A stretch of 35,643 bases of DNA from contig NZ_BAEV01000034.1 of the NCBI RefSeq assembly GCF_000246895.1, positions 1 to 35,643 on the forward strand, written 5' to 3'. A model generated the notes under the pieces. It was not told the DNA's origin and ran no database searches. It saw only the letters and a program-made list of their open reading frames with translations. Positions 16,270-24,479 of this stretch are shown piece by piece. Numbering within the stretch: position 1 is the first letter of the stretch; each line of letters opens with the position of its first letter. The DNA is from Clostridium arbusti SL206 (GTDB lineage: Bacteria > Bacillota > Clostridia > Clostridiales > Clostridiaceae). The translations under genes were made by a program, and so were the position numbers.

Positions 16270-16470
16270 ATGAAAGTAATATCTTTAATATCAGGAATCA
16301 CAACTATTCTTCTTCTTTTATCAACATTAATTTGTGGGTTATGGATTAAGTCTCATGGCCTGGCAAATAATATTGATTCGTTAGCTTTCCATATGAAAAT
16401 AGGGATTACATCGGTTATATTCGGATTATTTTCTGCTATACTTCTAATTATTCAAGTAATAAAACATTAA
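16270..16470 (+). CDS. Small two-helix membrane protein
   Basis: A 66-residue protein with two predicted membrane helices (about residues 4-26 and 45-64) joined by a short polar loop. GGAGGTATTTTA precedes the ATG. It follows TetR by 16 bases and is part of the same transcript. I do not recognise a family; two-helix proteins of this size often accompany a reductase or efflux function, but that is inference. Confidence 0.75.
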   Translation: MKVISLISGITTILLLLSTLICGLWIKSHGLANNIDSLAFHMKIGITSVIFGLFSAILLIIQVIKH

Positions 16471-16591
16471 ATATCCTTTTATTATGCAAGAGGAGTTTAT
16501 TATAAATATTTTTGTAAGATGATAATGTGAAAATTATTAAAGCTGAATATCAAAACTAAAAATGAATTATGATACTAGAGGTGCATTAATC

Positions 16592-17389
16592 ATAAAAATA
16601 TTAACAATTATAGGAAGTCCAAGAGGAAAGGGTAATACTTATAATGTAATAAAGAAGGTAGAGGAAGAAATTATAAAATTAGATAAAAATGTAGAATTTG
16701 AGTATTTAATACTCAAAGATAGCAATCTTGAGACATGTAGGGGTTGTCTTCAATGCCTCGAAAAAGGTGAACAATATTGCCCAATTAAAGATAACCATGA
16801 ACAGATTGAGACTAAAATGAAGGAAGTAGATGGTGTAATATTTGCTACACCTGTATATGTTTATAATGTTTCTTGGATTATGAAAAACTTTATAGACCGA
16901 TTTGCTTATATTTCCCATAGACCGCGTTTTCATGGCAAACGGGCTATGGTCATTGCCACTACTGGGGCAGTTGGGTTAAAATTCGTATTGTCCATTCTTG
17001 CGTTTGAAGTAGGCACCTGGGGTTTTACTGTAGATCAAAGACTTGGAGTTATATGTCCACCTGGTAAAATCTTAGATGATGCCAAGCAAAAACTAATAGA
17101 AAACACTCAAAAGAATATTATTAAAGCTTCAAAAGTATTTTACAATTCGCTCATAGATAATGAGCCTCCAAAACCGGGGCTTATTGGGCTTATAAGCTTT
17201 GATCTTCAAAAGCATGCCTTTTCGGATGCAGAAAAAGATTCTGCAGATTATCAATATTGGAAAAACAAAGGCTGGCTTGAAAAGGGTACAGAATACTATT
17301 ACAGCGTAAAAATAAATGCTTTCAAAAGAGTATTCTCAAAAATCATCGTAAAAATATGGTACCTTAAAATGACCAAAGCAGTTAACTGA
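16592..17389 (+). CDS. NADPH-dependent FMN reductase / iron-sulfur flavoprotein-like
   Basis: A flavodoxin-fold oxidoreductase. It begins IKILTIIGSPRGKGNTYNV, the FMN phosphate loop, then CRGCLQCLEKGEQYCPIKDN, a cysteine cluster typical of the iron-sulfur flavoprotein group, FATPVYVYNVSWIMKNFIDR and the TTGAVG segment. About 265 residues. The expected N-terminal methionine position is ATA (16592), ten bases after AGAGG. The only upstream ATG is at 16562, which adds ten unusual residues and has no ribosome site. So the start is uncertain: ATA, a weak ATG, or a mutated start. Cotranscription with TetR suggests a redox or quinone/nitro-compound stress role. Confidence 0.8.
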   Translation: MKILTIIGSPRGKGNTYNVIKKVEEEIIKLDKNVEFEYLILKDSNLETCRGCLQCLEKGEQYCPIKDNHEQIETKMKEVDGVIFATPVYVYNVSWIMKNFIDRFAYISHRPRFHGKRAMVIATTGAVGLKFVLSILAFEVGTWGFTVDQRLGVICPPGKILDDAKQKLIENTQKNIIKASKVFYNSLIDNEPPKPGLIGLISFDLQKHAFSDAEKDSADYQYWKNKGWLEKGTEYYYSVKINAFKRVFSKIIVKIWYLKMTKAVN

Positions 17390-17613
17390 AAATGTTAACT
17401 TAAAAACTAAATAGTAGTTATTTTTAAAATATGCACACTTGAAAAAGCGCCTTAGAGAAACATTTATAGGTCAAATTGTAAACCCCAAAGCACCATCAAA
17501 AGTGTTTTGAGGTGTGGAGATTATCACCATTACCTCGAAAAGTTGGCGTTTTCATTACCACACAACAAATTACTTATAACTTTGCCTGTGAACTAAAGGA
17601 ACTTCAAGATATA

Positions 17614-18150
17614 CTATTCTATGATATACGCACTAACAATCTCTCCATAATAAGCAGTATGAAAATCCTTGTTTGCACCGTGAAATAAGCTATCAACATT
17701 CTGTGGGTAAAATATGTTCTTGTTTTCTTCTGTAACTTCACACTCATCTTGTTTTTGTTTGTATATAACCCTACACTCAAGCGTTAAAGGAAGTTCCTTA
17801 ATAGCAGGAACAGAAACATTATTAGGTGCTTCAAGTGTCAAGTTAAGTTCTTTGATTTTATCAAGTGCACGACCGGATTTTGTCCCACAAATCCCCAATA
17901 TCTTTTTGTCAAAAGCACCATATGGTATATTTATTGTGAATTCAGGATTTTTTTCAAGTTGATGTTTTGTAAAGCGATTTTCTCTAACAAAAACTGTAAA
18001 AATCGGTTTTGACCATTCAATTCCGAGTGTACCCCAAGAAATAGTCATAGAGTTTACTTTGTCATCTACCTTTGTGGTCAACAAAACGCCTGTTTTGACC
18101 GCTTTCATAATCTCATTAGCATAATTAAATACTTCAATTTCTTTTTTCAT
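17614..18150 (-). CDS. Flavin reductase-like (FMN-binding split-barrel) protein
   Basis: A 178-residue FMN-binding split-barrel protein of the flavin-reductase family. Landmarks are VLLTTKVDDKVNSMTISWGT near residues 22-41, PIFTVFVRENRFT and KNPEFTINIPYG, then GICGTKSGRALDKI. It probably reduces or binds FMN in the cytoplasm. AAGGAGG precedes the ATG. It is divergent from an HxlR regulator with a shared 104-bp control region, the classic arrangement for a redox- or electrophile-induced flavoprotein. Confidence 0.88.
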   Translation of the reverse strand: MKKEIEVFNYANEIMKAVKTGVLLTTKVDDKVNSMTISWGTLGIEWSKPIFTVFVRENRFTKHQLEKNPEFTINIPYGAFDKKILGICGTKSGRALDKIKELNLTLEAPNNVSVPAIKELPLTLECRVIYKQKQDECEVTEENKNIFYPQNVDSLFHGANKDFHTAYYGEIVSAYIIE

Positions 18151-18182
18151 AGTGTTATCCTCCTTGAAATTTCGTTGCCTTT

Positions 18183-18221
18183 ATGATATATTAATATGCA
18201 ATCAACAGCAAGTATGTACTT
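18183..18221 (-). promoter_or_regulatory. Flavin reductase promoter with candidate HxlR operator
   Basis: On the minus strand TTGCTG (18211-18206) and TATCAT (18188-18183) are 17 bases apart. An AAGTA-TG-TACTT dyad at 18210-18221 overlaps the -35 end and lies between the divergent genes, a reasonable HxlR-family binding site. Confidence 0.6.
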
Positions 18222-18254
18222 TTTTGTGAGATACTATCTAAAAGGAGAGTATGA

Positions 18255-18575
18255 ATGGATAATGAGGTAAACATTAAACCTTTTGCTTATGCAATGTCTT
18301 TGATTGACGGTAAATGGAAAATGCATATATTATTTTGGCTTTGGAAGGCCAACACTCTCCGCTACGGAGAGTTAAAAAAGGTTTTGGGAAATATTACTCA
18401 TAAAATGTTAAGCAACCAATTAAAGGAGTTAGCGACTGATGGACTAATCATTCGAAAAGAATATCCTCAGGTTCCACCAAAAGTAGAGTATAGTTTGTCA
18501 GAAAAGGGGACATCTCTAATGCCTGTGATGCAAGCTCTTTGTGAGTGGGGCAATAATCATATTGAAGATATGTAA
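18255..18575 (+). CDS. HxlR-family transcriptional regulator
   Basis: A 106-residue winged-helix regulator of the HxlR/DUF24 family. The family signature is seen in ALSLIDGKWKMHI-like residues 13-26, LRYGELKKVLGNITHKMLS, QLKELATDGLIIRKEYPQVP and KVEYSLSEKGTSLMPVM. There is no conserved N-terminal cysteine, unlike thiol-sensing HypR/QorR types; the only cysteine (in LCEWGNNH) is near the C terminus. AAAGGAGAG precedes the ATG. It most likely controls the divergent flavin reductase. Confidence 0.93.
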   Translation: MDNEVNIKPFAYAMSLIDGKWKMHILFWLWKANTLRYGELKKVLGNITHKMLSNQLKELATDGLIIRKEYPQVPPKVEYSLSEKGTSLMPVMQALCEWGNNHIEDM

Positions 18576-18686
18576 CTTTTATAAATAATTCGGTGCTAGC
18601 ACTTCAATATTTTAGTGAAAATAATCAATGTAGTTAAGTAGGAAAAGCTAGTTCGTAATTTTCTAATAAGACGCAAGAAAATTATA

Positions 18687-19189
18687 TTATGAAAATTTTA
18701 TAATAGATAATAAATACTTAAATGGATTTTTAAATCCATTTTGCGATATATAAAGACCGGATAGTATGAGAATAGCTCCTAGTATAACTATATTACTAAT
18801 GGATTCTCTTAATACTATTATTGATGCTGCTGTAGTTATAAGAGGGACTATATAAATATAATTACTAGCTTTAATTGTACCAATAAAATTTATACCTATA
18901 TTCCACATGATAAAACATAAGGCTGAAGCTATTAGACTTAAAAATAATATATTGAATAATACATTTGGAATAATTAATTTCTCAAAAGTTAAGTTGATTT
19001 TAAATATAAAAATTAATGGTATCATAAATAGTACTCCATAAAAAAAGATTTTCCTTGTTATATAAATGTAATTATAAGTATATTTATTATTAATTTTTTT
19101 AATATTACAGAATAAATTGCCCAAATAATTGCAGCTAATATTGCTAGAAAATCTCCTAAAGGATTTAACTTTAAAATAAAGTTTCTATC
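18687..19189 (-). pseudogene. EamA/DMT-family transporter, C-terminal half, frameshifted
   Basis: Second half of a drug/metabolite exporter of the ten-helix EamA family. NPLGDFLAILAAIIWAIYSV matches the start of the second five-helix repeat, and the rest continues through SLIASALCFIMWN, GTIKASNYIYIVPL and VILGAILILSGLYIS. The N-terminal half is missing. The frame breaks at a run of seven T (19094-19100): one more base would join VILKK to INNKYTYNYIYI in one frame. The 5' end is fused in frame to an AraC fragment. So this is a dead gene made by deletion plus a homopolymer frameshift, or the frameshift is a sequencing error. Confidence 0.8.
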
Positions 19190-19705
19190 TGTCTTGATTT
19201 CTGTATTTGGTTCTTGTGAGAGAAATGATGAAATAACATCGGAATATTCACCTATCAGTTGTTCCATTATGAAGAAAAAAATTTCTTCTTTTTTGAAATC
19301 TTTTTCTTCTTCAATTATCATAAAATGTAATTCTCGTAAAGAGGATACTAGATCGTTGTGAAATAATACGGGTTCTGTGAAATAAGGTAGATACTCTTTA
19401 TTCGTTATTTGAAGTACTATATTTTTCATTATATCTGATTGAATATTGATACAGCGATAGTCTAGTGTTCCATTGTCAATTTGTTTGCAGGTATGGGTAT
19501 CACCAGGATTAAATATGATTAAATCGCCAGTTTCAATATTATATGATTTATTTTTACATGACAAATGCCGTTGACCACTTTCAATAAAACCAATTACATA
19601 ATAATTATGAAAGTGATTAGGAAATTTTTGCATAATACCTTTAAAGCTATATGCTTCTATATTCAAATCTGTATCAAAGTAAACAATTCTAGTTTCCTTT
19701 TGCAT
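19190..19705 (-). pseudogene. AraC-family regulator, N-terminal cupin domain only
   Basis: The first about 172 residues of an AraC-type regulator. The cupin ligand-binding domain is clear (FPNHFHNYYVIGFIESGQRH, IETGDLIIFNPGDTHTC, and a helical linker ending FLSQEPNTEIKT). The C-terminal pair of helix-turn-helix motifs is absent; the frame runs instead into the second half of an EamA transporter. AraC regulators of this kind often sit beside transporter genes, so one deletion likely removed the DNA-binding part and the first half of a neighbouring transporter. The upstream region is replaced by an IS607-type element ending about 25 bases before the ATG. Confidence 0.8.
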
Positions 19706-19729
19706 TTATAGCCTATCGTTACCAAAAAT

Positions 19730-19748
19730 CTATAAAACTTTATAAAAA
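19730..19748 (-). repeat. Right-end inverted repeat of the IS607-type element
   Basis: Minus-strand TTTTTATA-AA-AGTTTTATA, matching the left-end copy at 21821-21838 except for the two bases (one in the other copy) in the middle. It lies beyond the tnpB 3' region and next to the AraC fragment. Confidence 0.55.
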
Positions 19749-20009
19749 GATTATAAAAGTTTATTGTTTTGTTTCTTTCCTACTTCATAGTGTTCCATTT
19801 TGCCCAAGCTACTTTGGTTTGTATAACACTCCATAAGCTTTGCTACTTTTCAGTAGTGGGTTATAACGAATACCCAATTTAGAATATCTTTGAAGCAAGT
19901 TCTTAATTCAGTGAGGATTCTTTTACCCCATCTGAATTTTAAAACTGCAAATGCATGGCTTACTTGGCGTCGAACTCCCACTTGAAGAAGGGGGAGTCTT
20001 ACGCCAAGT
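19731..20009 (-). ncRNA. Candidate TnpB guide (omega) RNA region
   Basis: Starting at the tnpB stop codon, the minus strand has a nested hairpin: ACTTGGCGT (20009-20001) pairs with ACGCCAAGT (19970-19962), and inside it ACTCCC pairs with GGGAGT. Further on are TGGGT/ACCCA and CTACT-GAAA-AGTAG hairpins (about 19895-19850), then the element end. TnpB proteins use an RNA from exactly this place, with the guide being the sequence just outside the right end. The RNA limits and its existence are inferred from position and folding, not shown. Confidence 0.55.
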
Positions 20010-21160
20010 TAGTCAGGTGAAAGTGATATTTCTAAACCATATTTTGCAAGGTTAAATGAAGCATTTTTATCCCTATCAGCTACAAATCCACATTCACATT
20101 TATAAATTCTATCTGATAGCTTTAAGTCTTTTTTTATCCTGCCACATGAGCTACAAGTTTTACTTGAAGGATAAAAAATTGGTACTTGGATAAACTCTAT
20201 TCCATATTTAGCACATTTATTTTTCATTTGGGTAATAAACATACTAAATCCTTGCTCCGCTATTGCCTTTGATAAGTGCTTATTTTTCATCATATTAGAT
20301 ACTTTTAAGCCCTCCATAACTACTCTAAAAGGTTTGGCTTTCACGATTTTAGAAGTAGCTTGATGTATATGATTTTCTCTAATATGTGTTAACTTACTAT
20401 GAAGTCTTTTTATCTTCTTTTCAAGTTTTGCAATGTTCTCAGTCTTTTGGTAACATACTCCTTTCTTATTTTTTTCATATTTTCGTGAACATTGTCTTTG
20501 CAATTTTTTTAACTTCTTTGTTAGTCTTTTAACTTTTTGAGTTTTATTAATATTTTTTGTATCTAAACTATCAATATTAGTTATTGCAAGCATCTTGATA
20601 CCTAAATCCACACCTATGCTATAATCATTTAATTGTTCTTTTTTATCTTCTACTTTAATTTCAATAGCAACTGAAAGTACCCAAACTCTACCATTAAAAC
20701 TCACTCTTGGATTACTGAATTTATTTACTTTTGATAAATCAATGTCGTAGTTATGCCTGCATTGTACTTTACCTATCTTTTCAAGATTAACTATGTTTTC
20801 TTTAAAGTAGATTTTATCATATCTTGAATAAAACTTATCTTTAGACTTTTTCTTACTTTTAAATTTAGGAAAGCCACTCCCATTAAAGAAATTCTTATAT
20901 GACTTATCTAAATCTCTTAATGCTTCTTTTAAGGTAGCATGACTAACATAATAAAGCCATTCAAAACCTTCTTGATTTTTAAGTTTAGTAAGGTCTACGC
21001 CCAATTCAGCTACTGATAATTTCTTTTTAGTGGCTTCATAGTGTTTAATTTGTTTATCTAATCCCCAATTAAAAGCATATCGCATTGAACCTATATGCTT
21101 CCACATAAGAATTTCTTGTTCTTTAGATGGAAAAAGTCTAATGTTAATGGCCCTTTTCAT
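20009..21160 (-). CDS. tnpB: TnpB, RNA-guided nuclease of the IS607-type element
   Basis: A 383-residue TnpB (OrfB family, ancestor of Cas12), an RNA-guided DNA nuclease that helps the element persist. The RuvC triad is present: Asp185 in SIGVDLGIKML, Glu283 in VVMEGLKVSNM and the aspartates of ADRDKNAS near 362-364. The zinc ribbon Cys336, Cys339, Cys355, Cys357 lies between. The N-terminal beta-barrel begins KRAINIRLFPSKEQE. No internal stop or frameshift is seen. The start overlaps the end of tnpA by 17 bases, giving translational coupling. Confidence 0.95.
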   Translation of the reverse strand: MKRAINIRLFPSKEQEILMWKHIGSMRYAFNWGLDKQIKHYEATKKKLSVAELGVDLTKLKNQEGFEWLYYVSHATLKEALRDLDKSYKNFFNGSGFPKFKSKKKSKDKFYSRYDKIYFKENIVNLEKIGKVQCRHNYDIDLSKVNKFSNPRVSFNGRVWVLSVAIEIKVEDKKEQLNDYSIGVDLGIKMLAITNIDSLDTKNINKTQKVKRLTKKLKKLQRQCSRKYEKNKKGVCYQKTENIAKLEKKIKRLHSKLTHIRENHIHQATSKIVKAKPFRVVMEGLKVSNMMKNKHLSKAIAEQGFSMFITQMKNKCAKYGIEFIQVPIFYPSSKTCSSCGRIKKDLKLSDRIYKCECGFVADRDKNASFNLAKYGLEISLSPD

Positions 21161-21767
21161 CTTTTAACAACTCCTTAATCATTTTCTTTGCTTTATTGGC
21201 TCTTTTACCTTGCAATCTACAACTAAAAACAGTAACAATTTGAATTAAGTCCTCAACTAATTCCTGTTCATCTGTCTTTTCTGTGTTATCAATAATTTCA
21301 ATAGTTGTATTAAATTGATTGCATATGTTTTCAATTAATTCAAAGCCAAAACGTAACAACCTGTCTTTATACAAAATAACTATCTTTTCAATTTGTGACG
21401 TTGTTATTAGTTCTACTAACTGATTTAATCCTTTTTTGTTATAATTAATTCCACTGCCAATATCAGATATAATATCAAATGAGTATCCTTTAGCAATCAT
21501 ATATGTTTTAACATTTTCAATCTGTCTTTCTAAATCATCTTTCTGCTTATTGCTTGATACTCTACAATATCCAATTATTTTGCGTTTCTGTTCAACATTA
21601 TTATTTTTAAAACCAAAGAAATGATTAAGCTGTTCCTGCGAATAGTACCTGTATCCACTTTCTGTTACATGGTGTGGTTTAAGTGTACCGTTTTTATCCC
21701 AATTCCTTAATGTTTGTTCTGTTTTTCCTATTAATTTTGCAAATTCACCTATTGAATAATATTTCAA
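21144..21767 (-). CDS. tnpA: TnpA, IS607-family serine recombinase transposase
   Basis: About 207 residues: an N-terminal MerR-like helix-turn-helix (YYSIGEFAKLIGKTEQTLRN, with GYRYYSQEQL) fused to a small serine-recombinase catalytic domain with the active serine in IIGYCRVSSNKQKDDLERQ and the LYKDRLLRFGFELIE segment. The short form without a large C-terminal domain is typical of IS607. An in-frame GTG at 21776 is inside the AAGGAGTG ribosome site; the TTG at 21767, eight bases after it, is the better start. It is followed by TnpB. Confidence 0.95.
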   Translation of the reverse strand: MKYYSIGEFAKLIGKTEQTLRNWDKNGTLKPHHVTESGYRYYSQEQLNHFFGFKNNNVEQKRKIIGYCRVSSNKQKDDLERQIENVKTYMIAKGYSFDIISDIGSGINYNKKGLNQLVELITTSQIEKIVILYKDRLLRFGFELIENICNQFNTTIEIIDNTEKTDEQELVEDLIQIVTVFSCRLQGKRANKAKKMIKELLKDEKGH

Positions 21768-21820
21768 GTTAATCACTCCTTGAAATTATCATACAATAAA
21801 CCATGAAAAATATTAATATA

Positions 21821-21838
21821 TTTTTATAGAGTTTTATA
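21821..21838 (+). repeat. Left-end inverted repeat of the IS607-type element
   Basis: TTTTTATA-G-AGTTTTATA, about 55 bp upstream of the tnpA start, inverted relative to the copy at the other end. It continues as an AAACTTTATTTAG tail before the non-element DNA. Confidence 0.5.
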
Positions 21839-22077
21839 AACTTTATTTAGCTGTTGTCACCCCCCTTTTCTACATTTTTAAGAATAACATAAGCAGGTTA
21901 ATAATTCTTGTATGATGTTGCCTAAACTAGGTTTAAAATTTACTCTTAAGTAAAAATGTGATCATTATAATTTACCGCTTAATAAATTATATGGTATTAT
22001 TTTATATATAAATATGCAATTGGAAAATAAGATGCCGTATAAGGATGGAATTAAATTACATTTAAGGAGGAATAAAA

Positions 22078-22398
22078 ATGAGTGATATGTCATCAGTAAG
22101 TAATGCCTTTAAAACTTTTATTGAGGAAGCTCCAGAATATCAGAAGATATGGATGGATACAGTGCAAAAATTGGATTCTGTAAGTAAATTAGATTCAAAA
22201 ACAGAGGAATTAGTTTATATAGGAATATTAGCTTCAACAAGAATGAATAGTGGACTACCTTTCCATGTTAAACACGCTAAATCTCTAGGAGCAACAAGAG
22301 ATGAAATAATAAGTTCCATTTTAGTGGGGTTGCCTGCTGTGGGAAATGCAGTAATACAAGCCTTGCCAATAGCAATTGATGCTTATGATAATGAGTAG
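22078..22398 (+). CDS. AhpD/carboxymuconolactone decarboxylase-fold protein without catalytic cysteines
   Basis: A 106-residue AhpD-like all-helical protein. The family core is KTEELVYIGILASTRMNSGL followed by FHVKHAKSLGATRDEIIS. In peroxidase-type members the position before the histidine carries CxxC; here it reads SGLPFH, with no cysteine in the whole protein, so disulfide reductase or peroxidase activity is unlikely. It may be a small-molecule-binding or structural relative. AAGGAGGAATAAAA precedes the ATG. It stands alone between the IS607-type element and the antiporter gene. Confidence 0.8.
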   Translation: MSDMSSVSNAFKTFIEEAPEYQKIWMDTVQKLDSVSKLDSKTEELVYIGILASTRMNSGLPFHVKHAKSLGATRDEIISSILVGLPAVGNAVIQALPIAIDAYDNE

Positions 22399-22507
22399 AT
22401 ATAATATGAATTTAATTATGTGTTGATATATTAGTACATATTGGTGATTAACAGCGAATTAAAGATGATTTATAAACAATTTATGAAAAGACGAGGGAGT
22501 GGTAAGA

Positions 22508-23557
22508 ATGAAAGTATTGAAATATTTATTTGTTTTTATTCCAATTAGTATTTTTTTAGAAATAATAGGATTTCATAATCCTTTAGTATTATTTATAGTA
22601 TCTTGTTTATCTATAATACCCTTAGCAGGACTTATGGGTGAGGCAACTGAAGAAATTGCTGCTTATGCTGGCTCAAGAGTGGGGGGGTTTTTAAATGCTA
22701 CATTTGGTAATGCAACTGAATTAATAATATCTATATTGGCTATTAGAGCTGGATTGTATGATGTAGTAAAAGCCTCTATAGCTGGTTCAGTACTTGGTAA
22801 TACTTTGTTAGTACTAGGTGCTAGTATGTTTATCGGTGGATTAAAATATAAATCTCAAAAATTTAATAAAAAAGCTATTGGTGTGTCTACAAGTATGTTA
22901 TTACTTGCAGTTATAGGCCTGTGTATTCCAGCAATATTTATGCATTCAATAGACAGTAAATTAATATCTACACAATATGAAAGTCTTAGCATTTGTGTGG
23001 CTATAATTTTACTTTTAGTATACATATTAGGACTTGTATTTTCTTTCCATACCCATAAAGATATCTATGGAACTGAACATGATAGTGCTGCCACAGAAAC
23101 TAAAAGGTCTTTAAAATTTTCTATTTTAATTTTAGTTATAGCAACTGTTTTAATAGCTATAGAATCAGAATTTTTAATAGGCTCTGTTGAACCAATGTCA
23201 AAATCTATTGGATTAAGTGAATTTTTTGTAGGAATTATTTTGATTCCTATCGTAGGAAATGCTGCTGAACACAGTACTGCCATTATTATGGCTTTAAAAA
23301 ATAAAATGGATGTTGCTGTAGAGATATCTATAGGTTCTAGTCTGCAAATAATTTTATTTGTGGCACCTATTTTAATATTTATAAGCCTATTATTTAAGCC
23401 AATGAGCATAGTATTTAATGAATTTGAACTTATAGCTCTAATTAGTTCAATATTTATAGTAAGTAAGGTTTCTAGTGATGGAGAATGTAATTGGCTTGAA
23501 GGGGTACAATTAATGACTGTATATTTTATAATAGCAATAGCATTTTTCATAATTTAA
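22508..23557 (+). CDS. Ca2+/H+ antiporter, CAX family
   Basis: A 349-residue inner-membrane cation/proton exchanger with about eleven helices. The two hallmark alpha repeats are present and inverted in the fold: GGFLNATFGNATELIISI near residue 65 and PIVGNAAEHSTAII near residue 250, both with the GNxxE core that binds Ca2+. A short acidic loop with histidines (HTHKDIYGTEHD) lies between the halves. An in-frame GTG at 22499 overlaps the GGGAGTGG ribosome site, so the ATG at 22508 is the start. It is probably a single-gene unit for calcium efflux. Confidence 0.92.
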   Translation: MKVLKYLFVFIPISIFLEIIGFHNPLVLFIVSCLSIIPLAGLMGEATEEIAAYAGSRVGGFLNATFGNATELIISILAIRAGLYDVVKASIAGSVLGNTLLVLGASMFIGGLKYKSQKFNKKAIGVSTSMLLLAVIGLCIPAIFMHSIDSKLISTQYESLSICVAIILLLVYILGLVFSFHTHKDIYGTEHDSAATETKRSLKFSILILVIATVLIAIESEFLIGSVEPMSKSIGLSEFFVGIILIPIVGNAAEHSTAIIMALKNKMDVAVEISIGSSLQIILFVAPILIFISLLFKPMSIVFNEFELIALISSIFIVSKVSSDGECNWLEGVQLMTVYFIIAIAFFII

Positions 23558-23604
23558 GTTAAGTAGAAAAGAATAAAGAACAGTTTTACTAAAAGTTTGG
23601 AGTT

Positions 23605-23622
23605 AAGGCATGTTCAAATAAA
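23605..23622 (+). repeat. Solo end of the palindromic dispersed repeat
   Basis: AAGGCATGTTCAAATAAA matches the inverted right end of copy 1 (7088-7106) at 17 of 18 positions. The other arm is not found here, so this is a decayed or partial copy, in the gap after the antiporter gene. Confidence 0.45.
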
Positions 23623-23723
23623 GATTATGATAAAGTATATAAATTGTGAGCAAGCACAGAAAGAATAGGTATGGGTAGTTTAGATGATTCACTTTAAGGC
23701 ATGAGGATAAAGACAAACACATA

Positions 23724-23748
23724 AGAGAAAGCAAAGATTGCTTTCTCT
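23724..23748. terminator. Hairpin terminator between antiporter and aldolase genes
   Basis: AGAGAAAGCAA (23724-23734) and TTGCTTTCTCT (23738-23748) form an 11-bp stem with a three-base loop. It lies 26 bases after the stop of the minus-strand aldolase gene. The T-tract on that side is weak. Confidence 0.65.
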
Positions 23749-23773
23749 AAAAATTATATATAATTTCAACCAT

Positions 23774-24457
23774 TTATTTTAAATCATAAATTTTAGTACC
23801 TAAGCCAAAGATAGATTCCCAATCTGATGTAAAATCATCTACTGCTTTTTTTATGGCAGGCATTGAAAAGCCTTGATTTAATATATCACATCCTACAGTG
23901 GCTGCTTGTGCCCCGCATTCGAAGGCACTATTAACTTGACCAACATTTTTAAAACTGGCTGCCAGAATTTTAGTGTGACTTTTACTTCTCTCAATTGCTT
24001 TACTGAACTCAGTTATAACTTCTTTGGGACTAATATTCATATTCTCCATTCTATTGTAATAGGGAGCAATATAATCAGCACCAGCCTCAATTGCTAGATA
24101 CCCCTGAAACTTGGTATAGATAGCTGTTGCAGTAATATTCACATTCTCCCTTTTTAAAGTTTTAATGGCCTTTAATCCTTCTGAAGTTACAGGAACTTTA
24201 ATATAAATATCTTTATGGATATTTTCTAAAATGGTTTTTGCATCTTTTAGAATTGTTTCATAATCTTCTCCTACAACTTGTATATGCAAAGAAGCTTTAT
24301 CTCCTATAATTTTTTTAATTTCCTTCATGTGATTAAAGAAATCAATTTTTCCTTCTTTTTTAATGATAGAAGGGTTTGAAGTTACACCTGCTAAGGGTAT
24401 GATTTTTTCAAATTTCTTAATTTCCTCCAGATTAGCTGTGTCTAACATAAATTCCAT
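23774..24457 (-). CDS. Fructose-6-phosphate aldolase / transaldolase-like (FsaA/TalC)
   Basis: A 227-residue short transaldolase-family enzyme. The Schiff-base lysine is Lys87 in DIYIKVPVT. The N terminus [15 protein letters not shown] and the TSNPSII segment are typical. A tyrosine in [10 protein letters not shown], where true transaldolases have phenylalanine, points to FSA-type aldolase. An in-frame ATG at 24478 would put the AGTGAGG box inside the gene, so the ATG at 24457 is chosen. It is last in an operon with a glycyl radical enzyme and its activase. In the matching E. coli systems the aldolase cleaves 1-deoxyfructose-6-phosphate to glyceraldehyde-3-phosphate and hydroxyacetone. Confidence 0.88.
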   Translation of the reverse strand: MEFMLDTANLEEIKKFEKIIPLAGVTSNPSIIKKEGKIDFFNHMKEIKKIIGDKASLHIQVVGEDYETILKDAKTILENIHKDIYIKVPVTSEGLKAIKTLKRENVNITATAIYTKFQGYLAIEAGADYIAPYYNRMENMNISPKEVITEFSKAIERSKSHTKILAASFKNVGQVNSAFECGAQAATVGCDILNQGFSMPAIKKAVDDFTSDWESIFGLGTKIYDLK

Positions 24458-24479
24458 AATATTTTTCCTCACTTTCATT

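Larger units (their letters stand above)
19730..21838 (-). mobile_element. IS607-type insertion sequence (tnpA + tnpB)
   Basis: A two-gene element in IS607 order: serine recombinase TnpA followed with a 17-bp overlap by TnpB. Imperfect inverted repeats reading outward lie at both flanks: TTTTTATAGAGTTTTATA at 21821-21838 and, on the minus strand, TTTTTATAAAAGTTTTATA at 19748-19730. About 260 bp of structured DNA separates the tnpB stop from the 19730 end, the usual place of the TnpB guide RNA. Exact ends are uncertain by 10-20 bp because IS607 makes no clear target duplication. Both genes look intact, so the element may be active. Confidence 0.85.

Noticed and set aside
16491-16525. GAGGAG followed by TTTATT-ATA and a six-codon frame
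   Set aside because: Too short to be a gene; may be a vestige but nothing supports it.
17380-17400. AGTTAAC/GTTAACT dyad overlapping the reductase stop codon
   Set aside because: Only 7 bp, AT-rich and without a T-run; not convincing as a terminator.
17482-17613. Open plus-strand stretch with protein-like residues (RKVGVFITTQQITYNFACEL) after the flavodoxin-fold reductase gene
   Set aside because: No start codon, runs into the antisense of the flavin reductase gene, and I recognise no family; could be a relic but support is too thin.
21860-22077. Possible group I intron making the IS607-type element an IStron
   Set aside because: TnpA starts within about 100 bp of the element end, leaving no room for an intron on that side, and I see no intron core in the 3' region.
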